A stretch of 64,000 nucleotides of DNA from NCBI RefSeq assembly GCF_001949145.1, contig NW_019091404.1, positions 2,487,582-2,551,581 of the forward strand, given 5' to 3'. The position numbers and the translations under genes were made by a program. Under the pieces are notes generated by a model. It had not been told where the DNA came from. It did not search any database and saw only the letters and a list, made by a program, of their open reading frames with translations. The stretch is from Acanthaster planci. Lineage: Eukaryota; Echinodermata; Asteroidea; Valvatida; Acanthasteridae. Shown piece after piece: positions 1 through 12,018 of the stretch (positions are counted from its first letter, which is position 1; each line of letters begins with the position of its first letter).

Positions 1-1282
1 TCTAAGGCTGGGAGGTTGAGATCTGATGAGAAGAGTGGAGAGTTGCCAAGGGCTTGGGATGGTTGAGGTATTAGGACTGTCAGGTGGAACATTGAGGGCT
101 GGGACTCTTGGTGGGAGTAGATGATGGGACTTGGATAGTATGTTGCAGTATGATGCTGGGTCTTAAGTCTGATCTACTGTGGGTGGGGGAAAAGCTATTG
201 GAGATAAGATGTAGAGTGCAGAGATGGTGCTTGAATCTCTGGGAAAGGATTCTAGGACTAGAATGAGGAATATCCTGGTAAACTCAGATTAGGGTCTGGG
301 TGTAGAGGGTTTGGGGGCAGCAAGTCATCTGGGGTTTGTTGCAGGGTAAACTTAAAGGTTGGCAGGAGTTGCTATACAGATGGAGGAATGTGGAAAACAT
401 TTAACCCATTGGCTGACTTTGGGTAGGAGTATGCCCTCTCTTTTTTGTTAACTCAGTGTGACCATAGAAGCCTCAGAGCAAGGGTCTTCTAGCAAGGTAG
501 TTAGAAGGCCTTCTCTGTTGCTGTAAACTTTGACCTTGTGCAATCAAGCATCGTCTAGTGAATTCCACGTCCATGTAGCACCCTCTACAGACAAAAACAA
601 GTTGCTTTCCAGAGAGGGTTTTTGTGCAAAATCAAATGTCTTTATGTTCATTTTCCGCATACCATTCAGTACAGAGAATTTTTCCGGGTTGTCACAAAAT
701 TTGCATCCACACAAAAACAATGATGCAGGCAGTATTTGGCTTGAGCAACTTTAATTATCAGTTAAAAATATGAATTCACTAACTACAATGAAATCAATCA
801 GCTTTCAAGTATGGTTCTGATGTGCTTTAAGTTACAAGATTTCTCCCATAAACACATGTAAAAACTTATTTACTGGATACTCCAAGAGACAAATGCATTT
901 AAACCAGATGCTGATATAAAAAGCATGCTTAATCCTTGCAATGCCCACTGTATGCAAAGAGGTGGATTTCTATATCCAAGAAAATATGCAAAGAAAACAT
1001 TCACCAGGTGGATTTCTATGTCCTGACGAAACTCTAAAAGATCCCACAACTAATAATCAGACAATTGTAGTTTTCTTGTGTAATCCTGGTCGTGGGGTAG
1101 AGTTCACAACTGTGTTTTAATTTGTTGCAAATTTGGCTGGAGTCAATAAATGCAGGAGTTGATGATCTGAAATGTGACATAAGTAAGGCATGCTTACTTA
1201 AGGACCAACTCCTGTTTATATGTACTAAATTCATTTAAAAAAAGAAAAAACCAACACAAGGTAAAGTGAAATCATACTGTTA
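1..1282. other. Non-coding, strongly G-over-C skewed at the left edge
   Basis: No gene is visible. Roughly the first 400 bases are rich in G, T and A on the plus strand and very poor in C, with loose GGGTCTGGG/TTGAGG-like runs. From about 500 the composition returns to ordinary AT-rich sequence. Short reading frames here show no family resemblance. It may be the downstream flank of the SLC35F6 gene. Confidence 0.5.
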
Positions 1283-1654
1283 CCCTAACCCCTAGGCCCG
1301 TTTTGCCCTCAATCTTCCAATTTGGGGGTGGAAAAAATTGGATTCAATCCTCCAAAATTTCTTGAAAATGTTACTTGGAGGTGTGCCTACTGCCTCAATC
1401 CTTCAAAATCCTCCGGCAATTCCTGTCATTATGTTGAGGCAGTGCAAATGGCACTCTTGAGCAGTGCGGTTGATTCAAAAGAAATATCGGGCTGAATTAA
1501 TGCATAAATGGGCAAGAACAACACAAGGTCTAACCCACGACCTTTATGCATGGCATCCTTCACAATAAGCCAAACACTTCTGCCATTCACCCTCAATCCT
1601 CCCAAATCCTCCCAAACCACCTGAAGGATTTTAGAGGATTGAGGAGGGTTAGGG
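1283..1654. mobile_element. Fold-back MITE, TTAA/CCCTAA family, copy 1 (372 bp)
   Basis: The left end begins CCCTAACCCC and contains CAATCTTCCAA and AATCCTTCAAAATCCTCC. The right end is the inverted counterpart, GGATTGAGGAGGGTTAGGG. The flanks are TTAC and TCAA, which look like a decayed TTAA. The interior (AATTCC..ATTATGTTGAGGCAG, then AACACAAGGTCTAACCCAC) is shared with the copy at 6154-6496. The copies at 19010 and 26181 keep mainly the ends. There is no transposase, so it is a non-autonomous element. Confidence 0.75.
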
Positions 1655-2030
1655 TCAAAGAGATGATCGAGTACAGAAAACCGCAATCCAGAGAACATTA
1701 CTGTAATGTTACACAATTTGGAGTTGGCATACATTTCATTTCTATACGGATTTGTTCTCAAATCTTCGATTTGACTTTAGCTTTTGTGACAACTTTCCAA
1801 ACACACAATAAAAATAAAACATCAATCAAGTTTGATTTTAGAATTGCCACTTATAAATACCATCAAATTTAGATGGAATCTAAGCACATTTTGGGTTTAC
1901 AAATGCAGAGTACATTGTTCATACCTTTTTAAAATTCAATACTATTACAAACAAATGAAGGACCCCAACGTTCTGACTGCAAATGAGTGGAATGACTATT
2001 CAAATTAATAACAAAACAAAATTTCAGATC

Positions 2031-2036
2031 TTTAAT
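2031..2036 (-). terminator. Candidate poly(A) signal ATTAAA for SLC35F6
   Basis: ATTAAA on the minus strand about 270 nt beyond the SLC35F6 stop codon. No canonical AATAAA was seen closer on that strand. The assignment is weak without transcript data. Confidence 0.25.
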
Positions 2037-2303
2037 TTGGCCCCATGGGCCTACGTCCCCTCCAAAAAAAAAAAAGGAGAAAAAGCTGACATTTAGGTAA
2101 AATTAATATCATACCGAGAGAAGTGGAATTAAAATGTGTAGAAAATGTGCAATGACGAGTTTTAACAAGCCAACTAAATGCTTGTCAAAAGTTTCTAGGC
2201 CAAAAAATTCCACAGCTCTCCTGAGATGTAAAATGTCCCGCTGACAAGTTCTTCAGCTGAGCACCTGCTTGCAGTTGGACATTCTGAACTCACCTGTCGG
2301 CTC

Positions 2304-5300
2304 CTAATTGATTGGCTGATACTTATCTAGCACTCTCTCACTGGTGGAACTGTAATTGATGTCATCCTCTGCAAGCAGGGGCTCGCGAAGATCTGTATCT
2401 TCCGTGACCAGGGGAGGGAGGATTTTGTATCTCCGTAACAATGGTGCAAAGAGTGCATCATTGTAGATGAAGGTCCCTATGATGAGGAAGAGGAATCCTA
2501 GGAGCTCTCGCCAAGCAAAAGTCTCCCACTGGGTGAGGAGTGACACCGCCCAGATCACCATCGTGCGCAGACTGTCTAGCACCATCCGCGTGGTGGCGCT
2601 CATCTGCTTGGTCACACTGATCCCCGAGAAGTTGAAGAAGGCGATGGAGATGATCGTGCCTAGCGTGCCCACAAGGATGATGGTATTGTTCTTGATCTGC
2701 AGGAAGGCATCAATTGCATTTTCCAGGGCATGGTCAGGTAGCTCACTGAAGTCACCGGCATCGATGTAATAAAATGGAATCAGGAGGAGAGAGAGGGCAC
2801 AGAAGCCAAAGACACCTGCAAGAAAGAACAAACGACAACCCAAAAATTAAGAGAACAGGTGAAATTAAGAAGCACTTAACTGCCACAGACTTTGTGCACA
2901 GATCAAGATCGTATAAACAAGTTGGTTTACTACCAATCCAAGGAATCAATGAATTTGTAAGAAATCATTGGGAAGTTATTCTCACACACTTTGTGCCACA
3001 TGTGTGCAAACCAGTGTAACTTAGCTTGGGTTTTTACTGCAACGGAATTATTTCACTGCAGCTGAGACTAACACATGTGGGCAAGGCAGACACTGACTTC
3101 ATACCAAAGTGACAAAGTCAAATGCACAATTAAGTGTGTAAAAGACCGCGCGAGAACCTGCGCATGAACTAACCCACACCTGCTCTATTCATGTGTACTA
3201 CACTTCAGAGTGACGTCTCACTTTGGTCCTCTATGGCTACTGTGTGATTAATTCCAGTCAGATCCAAGCCATTCCTCCAAGGCCTTTCATGAAAGATCAC
3301 ACAGGTCCACGTACTGTCCTGCATTGAGCCAATAGCTCATCCTTTCCGTTACCAATAATCTGGCCTTCTCTTACCTTCCCAACCTACAGCTTGCAGGGCT
3401 GGAATCTTGTGCTTATAGAGAAAAGCTTCTTCAACAACCATCTGAGTTGCCGTGATGATCTGGGCCATGATGATCAGCAAATCACCTGGGAAAAATGAAC
3501 ATTTATTGGGCCAATTATTATACTGCCCTTTTCCTCCGACATTTCTTAAGCTCAGCTTGTGACCACATTGGCGTCCATGTTTTCATGTTGCTCCGAAGGA
3601 GTTACTTTTACCCCTGATTGTAAGGCTAATGTTATTTCTTGAAACTGGTACTGATCCCTGGGAAATTGAACATATATGTAATGTGGGAGTGTTGCTCTCC
3701 ATACAAAACTGAACGCCAGACTCTAGATTTAATAGACAAATATGTCAAGTTATCTTGCAAATGCAAAACAGAACAAAATCGTTTCACCTGGTTTAAATGC
3801 ACATGTACAGACCTTTCTATATACATGTACCAGAACAAGTTACAGGAAAAAATCAGGACAGGGCTGACAACCTGCCCAGTTCTTTTCCGGGGGAGAGGGA
3901 TTCAAGAAGGTAAAAGCACTCATCAGCTATGAAATAATCAACTATTAACAACGGGTGAGGGTCACTTGGAAGGTTCTTTTTAAGCAAAGTGATAATCTTC
4001 ACCCGCTTTCCATATCTCTTTTTAATTTCTTTCACTTTCCCCCTTTTTTTCTTTTTTCAGTTTTCAAGTTTTTTCCCCGGGGGGGGTTAGGTACATTCCT
4101 TACCCCCTTCCTCCATGCCAATGCAACTTACTGACAAGGCAACAGGTGGAGAGTGATGCTTAAGTGGATGTTTGGCTGGTTACATTTATGACATGAGTTC
4201 ACCTGTAATGATGCTGTTGAGGCCACGCTTTCCTGACTGAATTTCCGTCAAGTCTGCTGTACCCACGAGCACCAATCCCACCAAAATGGCAAACATGCCC
4301 AGCCATTGGTGGAGGACCAGCCTGCGCTTCAGAAAAGCCACAGAGAGCAGACCGGTGAAAATGACGACGGCCCCACGCAGCATTTGGAAGCTTGACGCAT
4401 ATGTCAGATTAAGACCTGCCAAGAGTGCAAAAAGAAAGAGAACTTGAAGAGTTGTGCACTGGAGTTCAGCGTCTGAGTATCTGACCAATTATGTCTGTAA
4501 CAGGTTCCAAATTACTGAACTGGGTACCAAGAACCCACTGTACAAACCACTCTGTAACTGTCACGACAAAGAAAAAAAGGTTGAAAGTTTTTACAGGAAA
4601 TTTTGAAATAAAAACCTGGCTATATGGAAAATAATACAGAATTCACATGAACACTGTATGCCCAAAGGTTATTGATGAGTTTGCTGGGCATGACATAGTC
4701 GGCGATTTGAACACCATTTCTTATCTTTATTTTTCTCTTATTTTTTCTGCAAAATTTATGGTATTTTTTATTTAAACAGGGTACCTGGTTTCTGCACTCT
4801 CCATAAATACATGCCACTAATAGATTATTCTACACAAAAACAGAAGTGGCTTGACTTCTCTCACTCTTAAGCTACATGTATATACTGCCCTCTACAGTTC
4901 ATGCATACAGCTAACATCCCTGAGGATATAACATTTGTCAATAAAGTACTGTTGATACTTGCCAATGTACATAAGAGATGTTGCACACATGTCGCACATG
5001 GCTGGAGGAAGCATCAGAAATGGACTGAATGTCTGTGGGCCAAAATCTTTGTTGGTCTTCTTGTACTTGTTGTAGTAAAAAATGATCTTGAATGCCAGGA
5101 GACACGTCATCTCTCCCAGGAACATGCACGAGGCCTAAAATGGGAGGTATCAGTATTGATCAGCATTACTCTTTTGAAAATGCAATAGTAAATCTGGTGA
5201 CACAATGAAAAAAATACTTCCTGGTGAATATTCATGAGTACAAATCTTTGATTATCAGGAAGGAATAAACTGAAGTTCATATTTACAGTTCAAAACAAAG

Positions 5301-8030
5301 AGTTGTCTTTTTCCTAATGTATCATAGATTTGAAATCTTGATCTTTTGGGAGGAGATGGGAGGAGGGAATCCTTGCAGCTACCACTTGAGAGCTTTTCAA
5401 TATTTGCATAATTAAATTAAACAAGTTAGAATAACGCAAATGGGAACGGACTAGTTTGTTTCATCAGACATAAAGAAAGAAAGAAAGAAGAAAGAGTGAT
5501 TGAAATTCAAACGTGAGGGCTGCAAATCACCTCATCATTATCGTTTACCTGCGTAAAGCCACACCTCTAAGGTGGTATGGAAATGTGAAGAAATATGTTG
5601 CCGTGTTTGGACAATTTTTTCAGACTACAGACAGGTGCACATTCAGTTCTAACGAGCCGCTGTAAACATCCAAGTAAACTCACGGTAGAATACATTTATC
5701 ACTGTGTATTCAGAAAAGTCATTCTTGATGGCCCACAATGCACTTGTTGACCTTCTGAGGAATGTGTGTTAACTTGATGCTCATTTTTGCGGCTTGGGTA
5801 CGTGTATGAAATCTAAAAAGTTTAGATAACTGATAAAGAGCGCCATTCAATGTGATTCCTACTCGCTGGAGCTTTTAATAGATTTATGATTTTAGTCATT
5901 GATTAGTTAGGGGTATTGCAGCATACCTGCGTACAAAAATTGTTTATTTCTATGGAGTGAATTTTTATGTGTGGCCTTTGACAGAAGTGGCAAGTTTCTT
6001 TTGCTGTCCAGTGTAGCTTGATAGTTTGAAAAATCAACAAGATTCCGTCTCTTTGTTTCTTGCTGCTTCTTTCTCATTCAGTCATTACGAAGGATTTCAA
6101 GATGAAAGGACAAATCTCTGAGCATGTCTTTGTTTACTTTAAAGTGAAATTAAAACCGCCCAAGCCCTTTTGGCTAGGATACACCCTCAATCCTTCAAAA
6201 TCCTCCAACTGCCCCCATGAAAAAATCGGGTACAACTTCAACCCTCTAAAATCCTTAGGCAATTCCACTGATTATGTTGAGGCAGCGTGAATGGCATCCT
6301 ACAGCAGTACAGGAGGATTTCACATGTGGGCATGAATTGATGTCTGGCTGAACCTAAACAACACTAGGTCTAACCCACAACCTTGTGACAATGCATTCTT
6401 CGCCACCAGCAATGTAATTTTGCCATGCAGCCTCAATCCTCCAAAATCCTCCAAATCCGCCGGGAGAATTTTGAAGGATTTGGAACGGTTAAGGTTTAGC
6501 CATTATGAATACAAGGTCTTCATTAGAGTATGTCATCTTGGATTACTGCAGCCATCGGTATATAAATGTCTCCGATGAATCAAGAGTTGTAATGACTTGG
6601 GTCAGTGACTTGACTTCACAATTTTTAGTTTAATACTCGACCCGATTTCTTTACCGAATGACTCAAGTCACTGCATTAAAATGACTTGACTCAAGTCGCA
6701 AACTTTACAACTTTGAGAAGCACACGTCAGTATATGTACTCATGTTAAAATGAATGCAAGGGATGGAATGACAGCTAAATAAAACACCTGTCCTGTCCTT
6801 GTCACCACTGAATTACACTTTGTCGACTAGAATCTCATCATAACAAGTTGAGGGGCAAATTACTAAGTTAAAACCAGGATTTCATGACAAAAAAGAGTAG
6901 AAAAGCAAAGAAAACACATGAAATCAAGAAATCCAAACTCTCAGAATTTTATGAGAGTCAACTGTATAACAAAGCATCTTACTTGAAAGAATGGATGGTA
7001 GAATGAATGAGGATTATTCCCATACTTGGGATCTCCCACAGCACTCTGAAGGTCAGCCCATCTGGAGTAACAATGACAGACAGAGGTCATGTTTAGACTG
7101 TGATGAGTGTGAAATCATGAGGGAGGTCAGACACCTGTTGGACACCTGTTGTCAGTTTTGTGATAACAGGACATGTCAAGGGTTGGTACACATACATTTC
7201 CAGGGCAATAGAGGGTCTGCATGGCTGCCATCTTGCAGGCCAGTGCTTTTGTTACAGAGTATGCACAGAGGAGGATTCCCTGTGGAACAAAAGAACTACC
7301 TTGCAAGATGGCTACCATGCAAAGCCTCTATTGTTGCAATGGCCAGATGATATGAAATGACAGGAAATACTGAATGTTGTGGCATTGACTATTTAGATAC
7401 ACATTTGTACATAACAACGGAAGTAAGTGTTCATGTACATGTAAAAGAGCCATAAACTAGCCATAAATGTAAATGACATAACCAAAGCCCTTGGTCTTTT
7501 TGGATGGGACGCATCAACCTCCCTTCTCCCAATTCCTGCCCCAAAGTAAAAAAGTACTGTACTGTATGCTAATGGGAAATGCAGGTTTTGTTGCAGGGCC
7601 CAGGGAAGGGTGAGCAGAAGGATATATGATTGTTTCTGGATGATTTTTGCCTTCTTATTTTGGGTGGCCAAGAGGGGTGGTGGAAGAATGCGGGTTTGTG
7701 TTGCAAGAGATGGGCACTATGCCAATGTATATGTAGGCCTACAGCTTAGAAAAGTAACTAAGCTTATAAAATGCCTCAATTAACAATCAGCAAAAGTCTT
7801 TCCTTCACACCTCTTGCCCTTGTACAACTTCCACATCAACATTTGCAACTTGAGAGCGAAAAGTCAACAGTCCTTGAAAGAGCAAGGATTATAATTGTAA
7901 AAAGCCAGGCTGTTATTGTCCACAATAAAGAAAATGGCAATCAATGGGCTTACTTGGTGCTGAGTGTGTTGATTGAGCCGGTAACCAACATCATACCAGC
8001 CAAGAAGAACTGATACGGAGTCCAGCCCAT
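2304..8030 (-). CDS. SLC35F6: SLC35F6-like multi-pass membrane transporter (6 coding exons, 387 aa)
   Basis: Solute carrier family 35 member F6 belongs to the drug/metabolite-transporter superfamily; the mammalian protein is found in lysosomal and mitochondrial membranes and its substrate is unsettled. Exons on the minus strand, read high to low: 8030-7954, 7061-6983, 5134-4963, 4415-4203, 3485-3375 and 2815-2304; all phases join. The start ATG opens MGWTPYQFFLAGMMLVTGSI, matching the conserved first helix of the family. Later diagnostic stretches are SSFQMLRGAVVIFTGL, DLLIIMAQIITATQMV, ITGD across an exon junction and ISVTKQMSATTRMVLDSLRT. The length of 387 aa is close to the human 371. About ten hydrophobic helices are visible, and the C-terminal tail is acidic and polar. 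The intron after 4963 has a GC donor. The introns hold a TTAA-family MITE, an inverted repeat and a dispersed repeat. A 5' untranslated exon probably lies near 9 kb. Family assignment is firm; the transported substrate is not deducible. Confidence 0.95.
3886..4090. repeat. Dispersed repeat with CCGGGGG ends (copy 1)
   Basis: It starts CTTTTCCGGGGGAGAG, contains AAAGCACTCATCAGCT and ends in a pyrimidine-rich stretch followed by TTTTCCCCGGGGGG. A diverged copy in the same orientation lies at 58034-58204 in the GPCR intron. It sits in an SLC35F6 intron. The superfamily is not recognised. Confidence 0.5.
4961..4962 (-). other. Non-canonical GC splice donor (GC-AG intron) in SLC35F6
   Basis: The exon ends ATTG and the intron begins GCAAGT, the known strong consensus of GC-AG introns. 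The coding phase (ATT G|GT CTT, giving Ile-Gly-Leu) fits only if this donor is used. The nearest GT, four bases downstream, would lead straight into a stop codon after splicing to 4415. Confidence 0.85.
6154..6496. mobile_element. Fold-back MITE, TTAA/CCCTAA family, copy 2
   Basis: Left flank TTAA at 6150-6153. Internal blocks CCCTCAATCCTTCAAAATCC, ATTATGTTGAGGCAG and AACACTAGGTCTAACCCAC match the copy at 1283-1654. The right end (GAAGGATTTGGAACGG) mirrors the left. It is more diverged than copy 1 and lies in the SLC35F6 intron between 5134 and 6983. Confidence 0.7.
7206..7333. repeat. Inverted repeat with ~48-bp arms
   Basis: Arms 7206-7253 and 7286-7333 are near-perfect reverse complements. 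They begin CAATAGAGG and contain GCCATCTTGCA on one arm and TGCAAGATGGC on the other, with a spacer of about 32 nt. It lies in the SLC35F6 intron between exons 1 and 2. It could be a small fold-back transposon or an RNA hairpin in the pre-mRNA. Confidence 0.7.
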
Positions 8031-8849
8031 AGTGACAGGTGTGTTGACACGTCTTGTTTCTTGGCTGGAGATACAAGGTCATTAGTTCTCATTACAATAC
8101 GAATAATTAGTTAAAAGCTGTGCAAAATTATTGAAGATGAACAAAGAAAAACTGTCATTTGGAGTAAATAGAAGCTTGCCAAGAAACTAAATCACAACAA
8201 CCTATTTTCCCTGGGAACCTCACCTAGAACCAACCAACCCAAACAGTTACATTTACAATACAGAACTAAAATGGTAAAAACTGAACTTCAAGTTTGCAGT
8301 AAATTGCCCGATCATTCAGGGCTTTACTTGCACACACCAACATACAGTAACTTGTTAAAAACAGGAAATTTTGAATTGTTAGGTACACTTGTCAGTGTAT
8401 GAAGTATACAGAGAGTATACAACTTCAAGCCTGGGAATATTTCACTTCAATACCCACCAGAATTGCTGAGAAAAACTACTATCCAGTTGTATTCAGAATC
8501 ATTACAGGCTTGAATGCTTGGCAAAATCTGTCATTTCCAGATTTATTTAAGTAAAACCAGGGAAAATTGGGCAAAACGAAGGCCTAGCCTACCTGTAAAG
8601 GTGCAGCCAAGCATTTGTTTAATTCTGAACACAACTGGACAGTTATTTCGAAGATGTTGCTGTTCCTAATAGATTTTGGTAGAGGCAAGTAAATTCTTCC
8701 TTAAGTTAGGGCCTTAGGAATTTAAAGCAAAAAAGCCTCCTGTCATAACCTGTAGGAGAATGGGGTTTGTCACGCCCAATGCGTTTAAGGGTGTCCTGTC
8801 ATCTGATGCAAATTTTCAGCAAGTTTACCTTAACCTGACAGGTTTACTC

Positions 8850-9180
8850 TCACTGTACATGTACATACAGGTACACATGTACATGTACAGTGTACATGTA
8901 TGAAGGCCACGTGGTAGTGATGCAGTTACGGCAGCGGCAGAAGGGGCTACAGCGTAGCACTAAAACGACCACGAGCTTGCACTCACCATGGAGGATGTGT
9001 TCCTTCCTCCATGCACTCACCAGTGAAAATGACAACTGACGGCTTGGAAACTTGCGTTGTTTGGCAATGTCACTTTTGCAAGTCCGGCTCTCCAATCTGT
9101 CAATGGCAAAGTTCCAGCTCCGTTTTTTTGCTAATAATTTCGCTTGAGTCTTCCAGTTTTCTTACTCCACGGGCAGCCTA
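8850..9180 (-). promoter_or_regulatory. Candidate 5' non-coding exon/promoter region of SLC35F6
   Basis: On the minus strand two strong donor-like sequences (GTGAGTG) lie 34 nt apart, ending exons at 9021 and 8987. They are upstream of the first coding exon, which is itself preceded by an acceptor-like TCTCCAG. A cluster of TGTACATGTACA palindromes lies at about 8857-8905. The placement is inferred; no TATA box was seen. Confidence 0.3.
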
Positions 9181-9718
9181 ACGATACAAAAAAGTTAACT
9201 TATTGGCATGACTGAATTACGATTAATACGAATAACGTTAGTTTACAGCAGAACTCTTCGATTTTTGGAGTCTCCAGAGGCTGTCTGGCAGGACAGGCAG
9301 CGAAAACGATTTTAATGACCAGATATCAGACTGAAACGAGATATAAGAATATTAATGACCAGTGATAACCGCACTATCACATATCAGTATCATATGCAAA
9401 CATGCCGTGTGTCCTGTGTTACCTGCACCGGCGATGTGGCAATAATATTTCCGTCTTCGGCTGGCCTAGCCTCCGAACGTGCCTGCGCTGCACGCTAGTC
9501 AGTGCCATGTGATTAGAAAATCACGTGACTCCCATTGTGAACTCGATCGATTAACAGAATCAAACCATTATTCTCTATGGATTAAAAATTCATTTGAAAT
9601 GTGAACAAACAATCTACTGTACCAAAAATAGAAATTTTACGGCAAATTTCCACGACAAACGTTAACAATACGTTATTCAATTCTATATATATTATGTGAA
9701 GTCCCCACGTCTTCAACT

Positions 9719-9790
9719 GGCCTGTTGGTCTAGTGGTATGATTCTCGCTTAGGGTGCGAGAGGTCCCGGGTTCAATTCCCGGACAGGCCC
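9719..9790 (+). tRNA. tRNA-Pro (anticodon AGG)
   Basis: A 72-nt complete cloverleaf. The acceptor stem GGCCTGT pairs with ACAGGCC. The A box TGGTCTAGTGGTA is in the D arm. The anticodon stem CTCGC/GCGAG encloses the loop TTAGGGT with anticodon AGG at 9751-9753. The T arm is CCCGGGTTCAATTCCCGG, which carries the B box. There is no intron and CCA is not encoded. A run of nine Ts follows at 9808. It sits between two protein genes and looks functional. Confidence 0.97.
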
Positions 9791-9807
9791 GGTCTTATTT
9801 TGGTCCC

Positions 9808-9816
9808 TTTTTTTTT
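9808..9816 (+). terminator. RNA polymerase III terminator of tRNA-Pro
   Basis: A run of nine T residues 18 nt past the tRNA 3' end, the usual pol III stop signal. Confidence 0.85.
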
Positions 9817-11921
9817 ATAAAACAGTATTTAAAATGTGCAACATTATGAAATTGCTTTATTTGCGTCATACTGTTCCCTTTATACGATTTTGGTTTCCAT
9901 GGAAAAACACTTTTGTACTTCCATAGATAATATATACTCTGTTACCAAAAAAAAATACATTCTTGAACAGGTTTTGGGTAGGAAATCTTTTTCGCATACC
10001 AAATTATAAATTTGTAAGCTTTCTCCCTTTTCATTAGCATGACAACTGAAATCTAGGTCCATATCATACTACGCACTGGAAAAGACATGACTCGTGTCTT
10101 TCTGGGGGAAGCTGTGGCTTTAAATAAGTAAATCTGCACAGGAAAAAATCCTATTTATGCTCGTCAGAAAGAAGTGTTGAGCCATCCTATCCTAACAATT
10201 CTCCCACACAAGCAGTACATTGGAAACCAGACGTGCAGAAAAACTAAAGCTAGGTATCAACAACATGTACATATGTAACAGTGTTTATTGAAAAACCAAT
10301 ACTTTTGTAATTATTCAGAGTACTACACAAGAAAGTTAAAGAAATGCAACACACTGTTTCATCAGTTTTAATCAAATTCGTCAGGTCTCGAGTTTCTACA
10401 TACATATTTTCAAGTTCTATTCACATATACAAACTTTTTAAGTGCCCCCCTCAGCGCAAAATATACCAACAGTTTTTCATTCCACAACCACACTGAATGA
10501 AGGAGATCAATTTGCATAAATAATCTGACAGCTTGCATTCAAAATGTCAATAACAGGTGTCAACAAATCTTTCAGCACAAGTTTTTTTCTGTTAGGTAGA
10601 TGGCAACAAAATACCCAGGTCTTCAGAACAAGATATTACTTAGAAAAAAACGATGTTTACACAAAACTGCCGGTCTGTCACCATGCACTAAATGCACAGC
10701 ATCGGTCTTTGATTTAACAACGGGATACAATGGTACTTATACCGAATGCAAACTAATCTTTGAAAGCTTTTACCTAAACCCCAAGGCTTAGAAAAACTGA
10801 ACATTCCCCTTTTGGGGGTGGGCCATTCACATGGCACTACATACTTTAAAGATCTTTAACCTACGGTTATTTCACAGGTAAATTCAGCTTTGTGTGTTCA
10901 CAAAGATTTACATCAGTAAAATATGTCAGTGCCGATCATAAAAGAAGCTCAACTCATCGACCCTTACCCCTTATAAAAAGAATACCTCTCTACACACATG
11001 TATGCAGAAAACACCAAAACAATGTGTGCTGAACCACATGGGTGATATTCCTAATTTGAAGTTCAAGCTGATACAGAAGTACATCTGAGAAAAGAATTAC
11101 GTTGAAAAAGTTTGTGAATTAGCACAGAAAAAGAGCATTTTCTCTCCCTCAAAATAAACCCAAATTAAATTTCCCTTTCCTCCTTACCTCTGAAACATGT
11201 ATACTGTAAGCATTCTTGAGAAAATTTCAAGCATTTGCAAAGAAACAACACGATTCTGATGAGAAGTATGATTCACTGAAACTCTCACATACGTATATGT
11301 ATTTTCAGAGAATATACATTTATGAGAAGAAATCTTGAAGACAAATTTCAATGTATTGTGCTCCGTTTTTTTTACAAGTATTTACAGTAATAATTATAAA
11401 AGGATAATACAACACAACTGAATTGAAGATAGGTTCCGGGAATAAATAAGTTGTTGCAGCTTTGCGAGAGGACTGATCAAAAGTCATGAAATGTGACAAA
11501 ATTAAACTTTGCGACTTTGCAGTCACAAGAAGTGTTTCTGGACAAAAAACAGAAATGCATTTAATGAGTGCCAGACTTCTATCAAGAAAATCTCAGCAAC
11601 AAAATCCAACATGGTTGGTTGGCAGGGACAATATCAAGACAGAGAGTAAATCTAAGGAAAGAATCAATGATCTTGGAGGACCTGTCTTTGAGACTAACAT
11701 TTCAGTGACCACTTTGGCCAGAAAAGACCAGAATTGCAACCCCCTCTGGTCACAGTTGATTGCCAACAGTTTCCAACTTCTAATTTCTAAACATCCCATG
11801 AACAGTTTCACAATTTGACAATACAAGTGCACATATATTCCAATCATACAGTGTCTAAATGAAGTGTGGTCATGGAATGTTGCCGAGATGTCCAGTATTT
11901 TTAATGACCAATCACAAATGC
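9817..11921. other. Non-coding interval downstream of RER1
   Basis: AT-rich sequence with only short unrelated reading frames and no repeat I can classify. It may contain a long RER1 3' UTR: a second AATAAA on the minus strand is present at 10284-10289. Confidence 0.4.
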
Positions 11922-11927
11922 TTTATT
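11922..11927 (-). terminator. Poly(A) signal AATAAA, probably of RER1
   Basis: Canonical AATAAA on the minus strand, 92 nt downstream of the RER1 stop codon. Confidence 0.5.
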
Positions 11928-12018
11928 TTGCCGCCCAGGATTTTTACCATTCTACTATTAACCCCTATAAAAACATCTCTAGTGAGCTCTAAAGTATGGA
12001 TGGGTGTTGCTGAAACTC

